NCBI GenBank assembly: GCA_964435965.1
Contig: CAYTBB010000081.1
Span: forward strand, 1 to 5,552
Direction: 5' to 3'
Source: 20-14-all-45-10 sp964435965
GTDB taxonomy: Bacteria > Chloroflexota > Dehalococcoidia > GIF9 > AB-539-J10
DNA: 5,552 nucleotides
Shown here: positions 1 to 5,148 of the stretch, piece after piece
Layout: every line of letters begins with the position of its first letter
How positions within the stretch are numbered: position 1 is the first letter of the stretch
Position numbers and translations under genes: made by a program
Notes under the pieces: model-generated
Databases searched by the model: none
The model's input: only the letters and a program-made list of their open reading frames with translations
Told to the model about the DNA's origin: nothing

Positions 1-975
1 GATATCAACTCCAGCCAATCCTGAAATCAAAGCTGACCACGCTCTTGACAAGACCTGTGGTTTGTAGCCTGAACACATTAGGTCAATCTCTTTGCCATCG
101 CATATCTCTGCAATTTCTCTCACGCTTTTTCCTATGTACCTGAACCCGTCTAGAGTCAATCCTAGCTGGGTTATTTGGTCGCTGGGGTGGGGATCAGAAC
201 CACCGTTTCTTATGACAAGCTGTGGATTGAACTCCTCCACCAGAGGGAAGATTAATTCATTAAACACAAACTTGTAGGACTCATCGCTTGCGTAGGGTGG
301 CAGTGGCACATTGACTGTGTATCCCTTTCCCTTGCCTTCTCCAATTTCATCTTCGTAGCCTGTGCCTGGATAAATGTACTTCTGATGTATGTCTACAAAG
401 AGGACTCTAGGATCTGAGTAGAAAGCTTGACAGGTTCCATTTCCCGCATGCGCATCTGTGTCCAAAATCAAAATTCTTTCCAAAGCGTACTTTCTAATTG
501 CATGCTTGGCAGATATAACCACATCATTGTATACGCAAAAGCCTTCCCCATAACTGGGTTTGGCGTGGTGGAGTCCCCCTCCAATCGACACGGCCTTCTC
601 GTATTTTCCTTCCTGAACGAGTTCGCAAGCAAGCATGGAATTCTTGACGATCACTCTAGCTGCGGGCTCTATGCCCTCCGGGAATTGTCTTGTTGTGGGA
701 TTCACGTTGTCCCCGCTTATGTACCTCAACAGGTTAGAAACCCCCGCACCAGCAGACGCTCTTTCCATTGCTTGGATGTAATCTTTTGTATGCCAAAGCT
801 CCAAATCTTTATCGCTTGCAGGCTCTTCATTCAGAAAGACTTCGAATTTGCCGCTTTTGCTAAGCTTTGTGTTGAAGTAGGACATGAAACTTTCAAATCT
901 GTCACCTCTAAAGGGATGCCCCGGCCCGAAATCGTAGTTTTTCAGCTTGTTGCTGAATATAATTCCTACTTTCAT
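1..975 (-). CDS. Histone deacetylase / acetylpolyamine amidohydrolase family protein (3' end outside window)
   Basis: The minus-strand frame is open from an ATG at 975 to the window edge, giving 325 residues without a stop; family members usually run to about 340-375, so only a short C-terminus is missing. What can be seen: GGGLHHA with the paired active-site histidines H136/H137, the FCVYNDVV segment after it, LDTDAHAGNGT with likely zinc ligands D174 and H176, GGSDPH with the third ligand D261, and GYKP with the likely catalytic Y304. The zinc-dependent deacetylase core is therefore complete. Family enzymes remove acetyl groups from lysines, polyamines or small amides; the substrate cannot be told from sequence. 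The family's DxDxHHGDG signature reads DTDAHAGNG here, so the residue after H176 is Ala and the later Asp is Asn. The start is fixed by an upstream in-frame TAG with no other start codon between. It is the last of six same-strand genes, 119 bp after the nitroreductase. Probably cytoplasmic, as no signal peptide is visible. Confidence 0.93.
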   Translation of the reverse strand, partial: MKVGIIFSNKLKNYDFGPGHPFRGDRFESFMSYFNTKLSKSGKFEVFLNEEPASDKDLELWHTKDYIQAMERASAGAGVSNLLRYISGDNVNPTTRQFPEGIEPAARVIVKNSMLACELVQEGKYEKAVSIGGGLHHAKPSYGEGFCVYNDVVISAKHAIRKYALERILILDTDAHAGNGTCQAFYSDPRVLFVDIHQKYIYPGTGYEDEIGEGKGKGYTVNVPLPPYASDESYKFVFNELIFPLVEEFNPQLVIRNGGSDPHPSDQITQLGLTLDGFRYIGKSVREIAEICDGKEIDLMCSGYKPQVLSRAWSALISGLAGVDI

Positions 976-1006
976 ATCACGTCTGCACCCGTCTCGGTTT
1001 TCTACG

Positions 1007-1014
1007 TTATAATT
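1007..1014 (-). promoter_or_regulatory. Candidate TATA box for the deacetylase-like gene
   Basis: The minus strand reads AATTATAA, centred about 36 bp upstream of the ATG at 975. Transcription starting about 25 bp downstream would leave a leader of roughly 10 nt. A weak GGGTG at 986-990 could act as a ribosome binding site only if transcription starts further upstream. The purine-rich BRE element is not clear. Confidence 0.4.
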
Positions 1015-1050
1015 ACTCTGTTAGCGCGAGCAATAACGCCCAAATAGTTC

Positions 1051-1060
1051 ACGAAGAGTC
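1051..1060 (+). repeat. Lone copy of the ACGAAGAGTC arm
   Basis: An exact 10-bp arm lies between the nitroreductase stop and the deacetylase start, 35 bp past the nitroreductase stop. No partner arm is near it. The match widens to 16 bp (AGTTCACGAAGAGTCT, 1046-1061) with the inverted lone copy at 4177-4192. Confidence 0.85.
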
Positions 1061-1094
1061 TCTACATGTCTTATGTGTTCTTTAAAGTATTTAG

Positions 1095-1607
1095 TTACCA
1101 ATGGCCCTGTTTTACGATTTTGCTAAATGGCAGTCGATTCTTTTCTTTCACTGTCTGAAAGGCAGAATAACCGATGGGCATCAACTCCACAACCCTAACC
1201 TCTTCAGGAATCCCCAAAATCTCCTTAACCTTTCCTTCATTGAAAGCTCCAATCCAGCAAGTCCCTAAACCACAATCTACAGCAGCCAAAGAAATATGAT
1301 CCAAAGCAATAGCCACATCTATCGGATAACTTGGCTGCCCACAACTCATAACATATCCGTCAACAACCCCACAAGCAACAACCACCACAGGAGCTTCACC
1401 AACAAAACTCTGTCCATTAGCCGCCTCACCAATCCTCCTCCTAAGCTCCGAATCCTTAACAACAATAAACCTCCACTCCTGACGATTTTTTGCAGAAGGC
1501 GCAAGCCTACCAGCCTCCAAAACAGCATTCAATTTCTCATCTTCTATCGGCTTATCCAAGTAACTACGCACACTTCTTCTCTTCTTAATCGCCTCAAAAA
1601 CATTCAT
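1095..1607 (-). CDS. Nitroreductase family FMN-dependent oxidoreductase
   Basis: A 170-residue protein of usual length for small archaeal nitroreductases. Signature segments in order: KKRRSVRSY at 8-16 (FMN phosphate contacts in this family), APSAKNRQEWRF at 36-47, the central helix around D97-G115 ending in GLGTCWIGAF (113-122), and VVELMPIGY at 139-147. The family binds FMN, usually as a dimer, and uses NAD(P)H to reduce nitro compounds, quinones, flavins or other acceptors. The substrate here is unknown, and some archaeal members act in other redox steps. The ATG at 1607 is backed by a Shine-Dalgarno sequence 10 nt upstream. The next gene upstream (74-residue membrane protein) ends 93 bp away, so co-transcription is possible but not shown. 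Cytoplasmic; no odd residues in the FMN motifs. Confidence 0.93.
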   Translation of the reverse strand: MNVFEAIKKRRSVRSYLDKPIEDEKLNAVLEAGRLAPSAKNRQEWRFIVVKDSELRRRIGEAANGQSFVGEAPVVVVACGVVDGYVMSCGQPSYPIDVAIALDHISLAAVDCGLGTCWIGAFNEGKVKEILGIPEEVRVVELMPIGYSAFQTVKEKNRLPFSKIVKQGHW

Positions 1608-1617
1608 AACCCATCTT

Positions 1618-1622
1618 CTCCC
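1618..1622 (-). promoter_or_regulatory. Shine-Dalgarno site of the nitroreductase gene
   Basis: GGGAG on the minus strand sits 10 nt upstream of the ATG at 1607 and matches the archaeal GGAGGTGA consensus in part. It is one of the clearer ribosome binding sites in the window and supports this start. An AT-rich stretch at 1626-1636 looks like a TATA box but is too close to the ATG to leave room for this site, so transcription probably begins further upstream. Confidence 0.55.
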
Positions 1623-1700
1623 AACAAATAATTTAATCCGACACCCTCAAAAATCTACCCCAAAATGGACACGTATCACAAGAAGAGCAAATCATCGCGC

Positions 1701-1925
1701 TTAGTATATGACTGAGCGCCCTCTAAATACCTGAGACGCCAACACCAAAAAACCTGCTAATACAAGAAAAACTCCAAATATCACAATATACATTCCCGAA
1801 ATTAGACCTGCTGAATTAAACAAGTTACGCTCTATTGAATCGCCATAAAAATAGAAATACGTACCTAGAAGAATTAAGACGCTGGAAAAAACAATTAGCC
1901 TCATACGCAAGCTAAACACATTCAC
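1701..1925 (-). CDS. Small two-helix membrane protein of unknown function
   Basis: 74 residues from a GTG at 1925. Two hydrophobic segments, about residues 9-27 and 40-65, are separated by a short polar loop (GDSIERN), and a basic C-terminus follows (FRGRSVIY). It is very likely an integral membrane protein. I recognise no family. The start is uncertain: no Shine-Dalgarno sequence precedes the GTG, while an ATG at 1904 (residue 8) would give a 67-residue protein starting MRLIVF. The AT-rich CTTTAAAAG at 1935-1943 would, if a TATA box, place transcription near 1914 and so favour the ATG. The nitroreductase follows 93 bp downstream on the same strand. Confidence 0.6.
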   Translation of the reverse strand: MNVFSLRMRLIVFSSVLILLGTYFYFYGDSIERNLFNSAGLISGMYIVIFGVFLVLAGFLVLASQVFRGRSVIY

Positions 1926-2091
1926 TATTAGTTACTTTTAAAGATGCAAAAAGGTTTTACGAAATGAAAATATAGATTAAAAAAAACAGTTTGCTAAACA
2001 CCAAAAGAAACAAAGAAACCTTATACTGCCACCTATAACCCCAAAAGATCATCCAACACCAAATTTAATCCTATCCACCAAAGCAACTGTC

Positions 2092-2124
2092 ACGAAGAGT
2101 CTACCCCAATTTTAGCCTCTTCGT
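2092..2124. repeat. Inverted-arm hairpin element 1 (12-bp arms, 9-nt loop)
   Basis: ACGAAGAGTCTA at 2092-2103 and TAGCCTCTTCGT at 2113-2124 are complementary over 12 positions with one mismatch. The 9-nt loop starts with CCCC, so the minus-strand form has GGGG just before its second arm. It lies in the gap between the two small membrane protein genes, 84 bp past the stop of the 76-residue gene. Together with the copies at 2509-2539 and 3236-3276 it defines a repeated element with the same polarity. Confidence 0.85.
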
Positions 2125-2207
2125 TAATTTCAAAATGTTCTGATGCTGCTATAGAGAGTACTCTTCCATAGACAATATAGAAGATCCATGCAAGCATTCA
2201 GAACTAA

Positions 2208-2438
2208 TTAATTCCATTTTCCTTTTGGAGTAATAATCCAAGAAAGAACTCCAATTACGCCAACAATACCGATAAGAATAAAGATTGATCTCCAAGTAGG
2301 ATTCTGCTCAAAATACTCCTCAACAGGAAAAACAGCTTTGATCACTATCCAACCAACATAGACTACAATAACAATAGCGAAAACGCCCAAAGCATACTTG
2401 GCAACCTTATTCAATTTAACTCTAACAAAACAATTCAA
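2208..2438 (-). CDS. Small two-helix membrane protein of unknown function (TTG start)
   Basis: 76 residues: a short basic N-terminus (VRVKLNKVAK), a hydrophobic helix at about 15-37, a polar acidic loop (PVEEYFEQNPTWR, 38-50), a second helix at about 51-69, and a basic tail (TPKGKWN). The charge pattern suggests both ends are cytoplasmic with the acidic loop outside. No family recognised. The only usable in-frame starts are TTG, at 2438 or at 2414 (residue 9); an in-frame TAA lies just upstream at 2457-2459. An ATG at 2457 is in another frame and ends after 11 codons, so either TTG is used or a small frameshift has detached the real start. It resembles the 74-residue neighbour in size and layout but not clearly in sequence. 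Confidence 0.6.
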   Translation of the reverse strand: MNCFVRVKLNKVAKYALGVFAIVIVVYVGWIVIKAVFPVEEYFEQNPTWRSIFILIGIVGVIGVLSWIITPKGKWN

Positions 2439-2508
2439 CGTAAGACAACGTAAACATTATGAAACAAAACTAAATACTCAAAATCCAACCAAAACAAAAC
2501 CAGAATCC

Positions 2509-2539
2509 ACGAAGAGTCAATCCCCACTAGACTCTTCGT
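2509..2539. repeat. Inverted-arm hairpin element 2 (perfect 10-bp arms, 11-nt loop)
   Basis: ACGAAGAGTC at 2509-2518 and GACTCTTCGT at 2530-2539 are perfectly complementary around an 11-nt loop that contains CCCC. The element lies in the 201-bp gap between the winged-helix gene and the 76-residue gene, about 100 bp past the winged-helix stop. It is the cleanest of the three paired elements. Confidence 0.9.
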
Positions 2540-2598
2540 AGACTTTATATGAAACAAAATCTAAATAAAAAACGGCTCCATTTTCTAGCATTTCTGTA

Positions 2599-2621
2599 AG
2601 AAAACAAAAACCAACCAAAAA
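2599..2621 (-). terminator. Candidate T-rich terminator after the winged-helix gene
   Basis: The minus strand carries several close T runs (two of TTTTT and one of TTTT) beginning about 19 bp past the winged-helix stop codon. Archaeal RNA polymerase commonly stops at such T tracts without a hairpin. The surrounding DNA is also A/T-rich, so this is a candidate only. Confidence 0.4.
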
Positions 2622-2639
2622 CCCATAAACGCTAAGATC

Positions 2640-3086
2640 CTATTCTTCTTTTACTATCTCGATTTTTATGAAATCAGAGAGCTTCCACTTCCGTTTCGGT
2701 CTCTTTTCTTTCTTTATTCCAGAATTGACTGCTCCTGAAAGAACACTTGAAATTGCCTCAAAATCGCGCACCTTAATCCTCTGCGCCTCTCTAATTAACG
2801 GATTAACTACCTTAAGCACAGATAAACCCCTTTCAGTCACAAAATAAGCCTTTTCATCCTCATCCAAGTTTTGTTCTCCAACAAGACCACGATCATAAAG
2901 AAAACTCAAATACGGTATTAGACGGGTTTTGTCCAGTTCAACATATTGTGTCATCTGAGTCAACTTCACAGGGCCGTTAGAAGCCAAGTTACAAAGAATC
3001 TCAATGCATGTCTGCAGCTTTGATCTATACAACTTTTTACCCCCCAATTTCACGTGATAATTAATGTTGTTTTTTGCATGGGTCAA
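2640..3086 (-). CDS. ArnR1-like winged-helix DNA-binding protein
   Basis: 148 residues with a winged-helix core at about 21-105: a first helix (RSKLQTCIEILCNLA), the GPVKLTQMTQYVELD segment (38-52), the recognition-helix region TRLIPYLSFLYDRGLV (54-69), the wing (70-84) and YFVTERGLSVL (81-91). This order and spacing fit the archaeal HTH_45 / ArnR1-like family, single-domain proteins thought to act as regulators; targets are unknown. A strongly basic stretch (about 125-135, KKEKRPKRKWK) follows and may add nucleic-acid contact. The start is uncertain: TTG at 3086 is the earliest after an upstream stop and fits the promoter at 3119-3127, while TTG at 3032 (residue 19) has a strong G-run 7 nt before it (3040-3045) and would begin just ahead of the domain. 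An ATG at 3096 is out of frame and short. Could be a self-regulator or could act on neighbours; neither is shown. Confidence 0.82.
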   Translation of the reverse strand: MTHAKNNINYHVKLGGKKLYRSKLQTCIEILCNLASNGPVKLTQMTQYVELDKTRLIPYLSFLYDRGLVGEQNLDEDEKAYFVTERGLSVLKVVNPLIREAQRIKVRDFEAISSVLSGAVNSGIKKEKRPKRKWKLSDFIKIEIVKEE

Positions 3087-3118
3087 GATTTCCCATTTTT
3101 CCCCTATGTCCGCCTTTC

Positions 3119-3127
3119 TTTAAATAG
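3119..3127 (-). promoter_or_regulatory. TATA box of the winged-helix gene
   Basis: The minus strand reads CTATTTAAA, centred near 3123. Transcription about 25 bp downstream (near 3098) would leave about 12 nt before the TTG at 3086 and about 66 nt before the alternative TTG at 3032. It is among the best TATA matches in the window. Confidence 0.6.
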
Positions 3128-3196
3128 ATTATGAATTAATAATTCAAATAGAACATCATTAGCTTGAAATAATGGTCTGCACAAAAACTGCCTGTA

Positions 3197-3206
3197 GACT
3201 CTTCGT
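3197..3206 (-). repeat. Additional ACGAAGAGTC arm next to element 3
   Basis: An exact arm in minus orientation (plus strand GACTCTTCGT), 29 bp before the first arm of element 3. It could also pair with that arm across the 29-nt gap. The CCCC run seen beside other copies is absent here. Confidence 0.85.
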
Positions 3207-3235
3207 AAACCATCAAAATAACGCCTCTAGATTCC

Positions 3236-3276
3236 ACGAAGAGTCATCCCCCTCTTGTTACTGGTAGCCTCTTCGT
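3236..3276. repeat. Inverted-arm hairpin element 3 (one mismatch, 21-nt loop)
   Basis: ACGAAGAGTC at 3236-3245 pairs with GCCTCTTCGT at 3267-3276 except at one position. The 21-nt loop begins ATCCCCC. The mismatch is the same as in element 1, so the variant arm occurs twice and always as the right-hand arm on the plus strand. The element lies 100 bp past the stop of the four-helix membrane protein gene. Confidence 0.85.
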
Positions 3277-3375
3277 AACCACAATCATTTTTTCAATCGA
3301 GTAAGCATTCATCCTATTGATCAATCGCCCATAATTCTGCACAGTAACATCTGCAATTCTTAATGCACACGCAAT

Positions 3376-3981
3376 TTATTTTCGAATCCTAGAGCGCTTG
3401 TCGGTCATTAAGCAATCCTTTTTCATTGGACATTTGAAGCATTCCAATGGAAAAACGTCCTTACGGTAAATACTTCCCAAATATCCAAAATAGTAGGGGC
3501 ATGAACGAAATCTATGAAGCACCATAACCAAGCCAACTAGCAGAAATGTCAATCCTAAGAAAAAATAATGCACCACGCTCACACCTACACCCAAGCTTAA
3601 CGCTTCACCTACTCTGGAGCCAAAAAAAATTAGACCCAAGTCTTTATTCCACACAACAATATCCTTCCAAACCAATTGAAAAACCCAAAACACTATTACC
3701 AACCCCAAAGACAATAAAAATAGTCCAATCTCACGATTTTTAGAAAGAAGGTTCAGAAGAAAACCACTATTCCTTTCATGAAGCTTTTTTGCCCAAATCC
3801 AAGAATAGCCCCAATAGATGGAATAAGTCAATCCGCCAATAAAGAGGCTTAATACCAAAATCAACAAAACCTGTTTAACAGAAAAAACAACAACAAAAAG
3901 AGAACCCACTGCAAACAGGATTGATAAAACAAACATAATAAGAGCAGGCAATAAAGTAATTTTCTGAATTCGACGTGCCAT
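3376..3981 (-). CDS. Four-helix membrane protein with C-terminal four-cysteine module
   Basis: 201 residues from an ATG at 3981. Four hydrophobic segments at about 9-31, 36-60, 86-104 and 131-157 mark an integral membrane protein. After the last helix comes a soluble tail with four cysteines, C161, C181, C184 and C190, in the pattern C-x19-C-x2-C-x5-C, including CPYYFGYLGS and ECFKCPMKKDC. The spacing suggests a zinc or iron-sulfur site facing the cytoplasm, followed by a very basic end (KRSRIRK). From memory, similar GYL...CxxCPxxxxC tails occur on other uncharacterised archaeal membrane proteins, but I cannot name a family. No transporter or enzyme signature is visible. A TATA-like box at 4031-4038 and a 289-bp gap to the next gene suggest its own transcript. 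Function unknown. Confidence 0.8.
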   Translation of the reverse strand: MARRIQKITLLPALIMFVLSILFAVGSLFVVVFSVKQVLLILVLSLFIGGLTYSIYWGYSWIWAKKLHERNSGFLLNLLSKNREIGLFLLSLGLVIVFWVFQLVWKDIVVWNKDLGLIFFGSRVGEALSLGVGVSVVHYFFLGLTFLLVGLVMVLHRFRSCPYYFGYLGSIYRKDVFPLECFKCPMKKDCLMTDKRSRIRK

Positions 3982-4030
3982 GCATCTAATTTTAGGGCTG
4001 AATAAAAAAATATTATGACTTAAAAAAACA

Positions 4031-4038
4031 TATTTAAA
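4031..4038 (-). promoter_or_regulatory. Candidate TATA box of the four-helix membrane protein gene
   Basis: The minus strand reads TTTAAATA, centred about 46 bp upstream of the ATG at 3981. Transcription about 25 bp downstream would give a leader of nearly 30 nt. The region is very A/T-rich, with another possible box nearer the gene, so the exact element is uncertain. Confidence 0.4.
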
Positions 4039-4177
4039 AACATTATTCGTTATTATTAAACGCCAGAAAATCTCAAATCAAACTTGAAGTAAAAAACAAT
4101 TCTCAAATAGAAAAAACAAACACCAGTCATGCACAAAAAACCAAAATACAGAAACACCAATAACCAAAAACCCCGTA

Positions 4178-4187
4178 GACTCTTCGT
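4178..4187 (-). repeat. Lone copy of the ACGAAGAGTC arm near the gene-free stretch
   Basis: An exact arm in minus orientation with CCCC four bases to its left (4171-4174), so on the minus strand it reads as arm then GGGG, like the first half of the complete elements with the second arm missing. It extends to a 16-bp inverted match with the copy at 1046-1061. Confidence 0.85.
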
Positions 4188-4362
4188 GAACTCACCCACT
4201 TCCTTCTAATCCCTCAAGAGCATAGGCATACACACCCCTTTAACAGTCACAAAAAATATTGCACCATAAATTCAGAATTTCACCAAAAAGAAACAGATTC
4301 GAATCTTATGTGCCTTCTTGCACCAAATCGGAAGATGATACCCCAAAAACCGATAATCCCTC

Positions 4363-4501
4363 TATTTTTGTTTCCATTCTCTGTTAATGTTCTTCTATCG
4401 CTCGGCAAACCCTCCCAAAAACTACTCAACTCTATTCTCTGGGTTTATCCCGTCCAATCTTAAATTTCACTTTGATGAGACTGCCCAAACGCCAACTGTC
4501 A
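4363..4501 (+). repeat. Direct repeat copy 1 (about 140 bp), upstream of hicBA
   Basis: It aligns with 5411-5552 in the same orientation, roughly four fifths identical by eye. The longest exact block is 26 bp (4374-4399 against 5422-5447); other well-kept blocks are TTCTCTGGGTTTA, ATTTCACTTTGATG and the end CGCCAA.TGTCA. The middle (about 4424-4434) is the most diverged. It begins TATTTTTGTT, a T run that could act as a terminator. Its frame matching the hicA tail is closed upstream by a TAA, so no hicA remnant is attached. Confidence 0.9.
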
Positions 4502-4539
4502 ATTGACAATTCCTAATGTCACCTAACAGAAATTGACAG
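4496..4539. repeat. 9-bp inverted repeat at the right edge of direct repeat copy 1
   Basis: CTGTCAATT at 4496-4504 is the exact reverse complement of AATTGACAG at 4531-4539. The left arm is also part of a perfect 12-bp palindrome, TGTCAATTGACA (4497-4508), so two different foldings compete. The second repeat copy ends AATTGTCA exactly at the window edge, so it cannot be seen whether it carries the same structure. Confidence 0.6.
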
Positions 4540-4854
4540 AAAAGTGATATGTACAGGGGACGTTAATGATACGGGTTGCCTATACCTGCCTAAACCGTCC
4601 TTTTCTTGTCCAGTGACAGGATACACCCTCCACAACAACAAAAGAAAAAAACTAAACCAAAAACCCGAAACAAAACATGAAAAACCCGCATTCTAATCGA
4701 CAGAAAAATCTATTATGCTTCATCTAGAAAATGCTGTTTCAATCTACTATAGATACCTAATTAAGTGATATACTGGTTAAAATCTGGAAATCTGACCACA
4801 AAAATCTTCATCAAGCACTCCACTCTTCTGTTGTTGACCCCTCCCCCTATCTAA

Positions 4855-4884
4855 TCGAAAAGCTAACCTTCATTTTTCGAAAAG
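4855..4884 (+). promoter_or_regulatory. Two TCGAAAAG boxes spaced 22 bp apart, upstream of hicBA
   Basis: TCGAAAAG occurs at 4855-4862 and 4877-4884, a spacing of about two helical turns, ending just ahead of the TATA box. The second lies in a 10-bp palindrome (TTTTCGAAAA, 4874-4883) and overlaps where the BRE element would be. It could be an operator for self-regulation of the toxin-antitoxin pair, but this HicB has no visible DNA-binding domain, so the binder is unknown. Confidence 0.35.
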
Positions 4885-4885
4885 T

Positions 4886-4893
4886 CTTATATT
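4886..4893 (+). promoter_or_regulatory. TATA box of the hicBA operon
   Basis: CTTATATT is centred 25 bp before the ATG at 4915, with a purine-rich CGAAAAG stretch just ahead as a possible BRE. The expected start of transcription falls on the ATG itself, so the mRNA is probably leaderless. The absence of any Shine-Dalgarno sequence before hicB agrees. Confidence 0.65.
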
Positions 4894-4914
4894 GGCTTCT
4901 GAGTTTCATTGTAG

Positions 4915-5148
4915 ATGATGCACATGCACGAGTTTGATGTTATCATAATCGAGGATGAAACCGGCGGATATGTGGCATTTGTGCCCGCATTGCCTGGCTG
5001 CCACACCCAAGGAGACACTCTGGAAGAGCTTATGAACAACGCAAAAGAAGCCATCGACCTCTACATAGAAACATTGGAAAAAGAGGAGAAACAGGACCTT
5101 CTCCAACAGAGGGTAGTTGGAATACAGAAAGTGAAGGCACTTGCCTAA
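4915..5148 (+). CDS. hicB: HicB-family antitoxin
   Basis: 77 residues with the single HicB domain (degenerate RNase H-like fold): FDVIIIEDETGGYVAFVPAL (7-26) gives the first strands, PGCHTQGDTLEEL (27-39) is the typical turn, and NNAKEAIDLYIETL (41-54) the long helix. HicB binds and blocks the HicA toxin encoded just downstream. Many HicB proteins carry a C-terminal DNA-binding domain for self-repression; here only about 20 residues follow the helix, so this is the short single-domain form. Three ATG codons lie close together (4915, 4918, 4924). The first is chosen because the promoter places transcription there, fitting leaderless translation. It overlaps hicA by 8 nt in another frame. Confidence 0.93.
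   Translation: MMHMHEFDVIIIEDETGGYVAFVPALPGCHTQGDTLEELMNNAKEAIDLYIETLEKEEKQDLLQQRVVGIQKVKALA

Larger units (their letters stand above)
3982..4914. other. Gene-free stretch of about 930 bp
   Basis: No coding frame of reasonable length or composition is present on either strand. In order it holds: the promoter region of the membrane protein gene; A-rich tracts at about 4090-4175 (T-rich on the minus strand, which could stop minus-strand transcripts); a lone repeat arm (4178-4187); a 12-bp palindrome AGATTCGAATCT (4295-4306); the first 140-bp repeat copy (4363-4501); an inverted repeat at its edge (4496-4539); another A-rich stretch at about 4636-4690; and the hicBA promoter. A 16-codon frame at 4566-4616 is too short to support. 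Confidence 0.7.

Noticed and set aside
92..277. Plus-strand open frame of 61 codons
   Set aside because: It lies antisense within the deacetylase-like gene and has no recognisable features.
427..1047. Plus-strand open frame of 206 codons
   Set aside because: It is the complement of the deacetylase-like gene, whose minus-strand product has all family motifs; the plus-strand product resembles nothing.
1296..1631. Plus-strand open frame of 111 codons
   Set aside because: It is a shadow of the nitroreductase, with low-complexity composition rich in Asn, Pro and Ser.
1046..4192. The dispersed arms as integron attC sites or a CRISPR array
   Set aside because: The RYYYAAC/GTTRRRY core sites of attC are lacking and no integrase is present; spacing is irregular with genes between copies, unlike a CRISPR array.
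4288..4325. TTCGAAT plus a later CACCA, suggesting the 3' end of a tRNA
   Set aside because: The flanking bases do not pair as a T-stem, the distance to CCA is wrong, and no other tRNA arms are present. It is a 12-bp palindrome only.
4363..4510. Repeat copy 1 as the 3' remnant of an older hicA gene
   Set aside because: The frame equal to the hicA tail stays open through the copy but is closed by TAA just upstream, and no HicA-like residues lie before it.
4566..4616. 16-codon frame with a G-run 5' of its ATG
   Set aside because: Too short, with no promoter and no sign of conservation.
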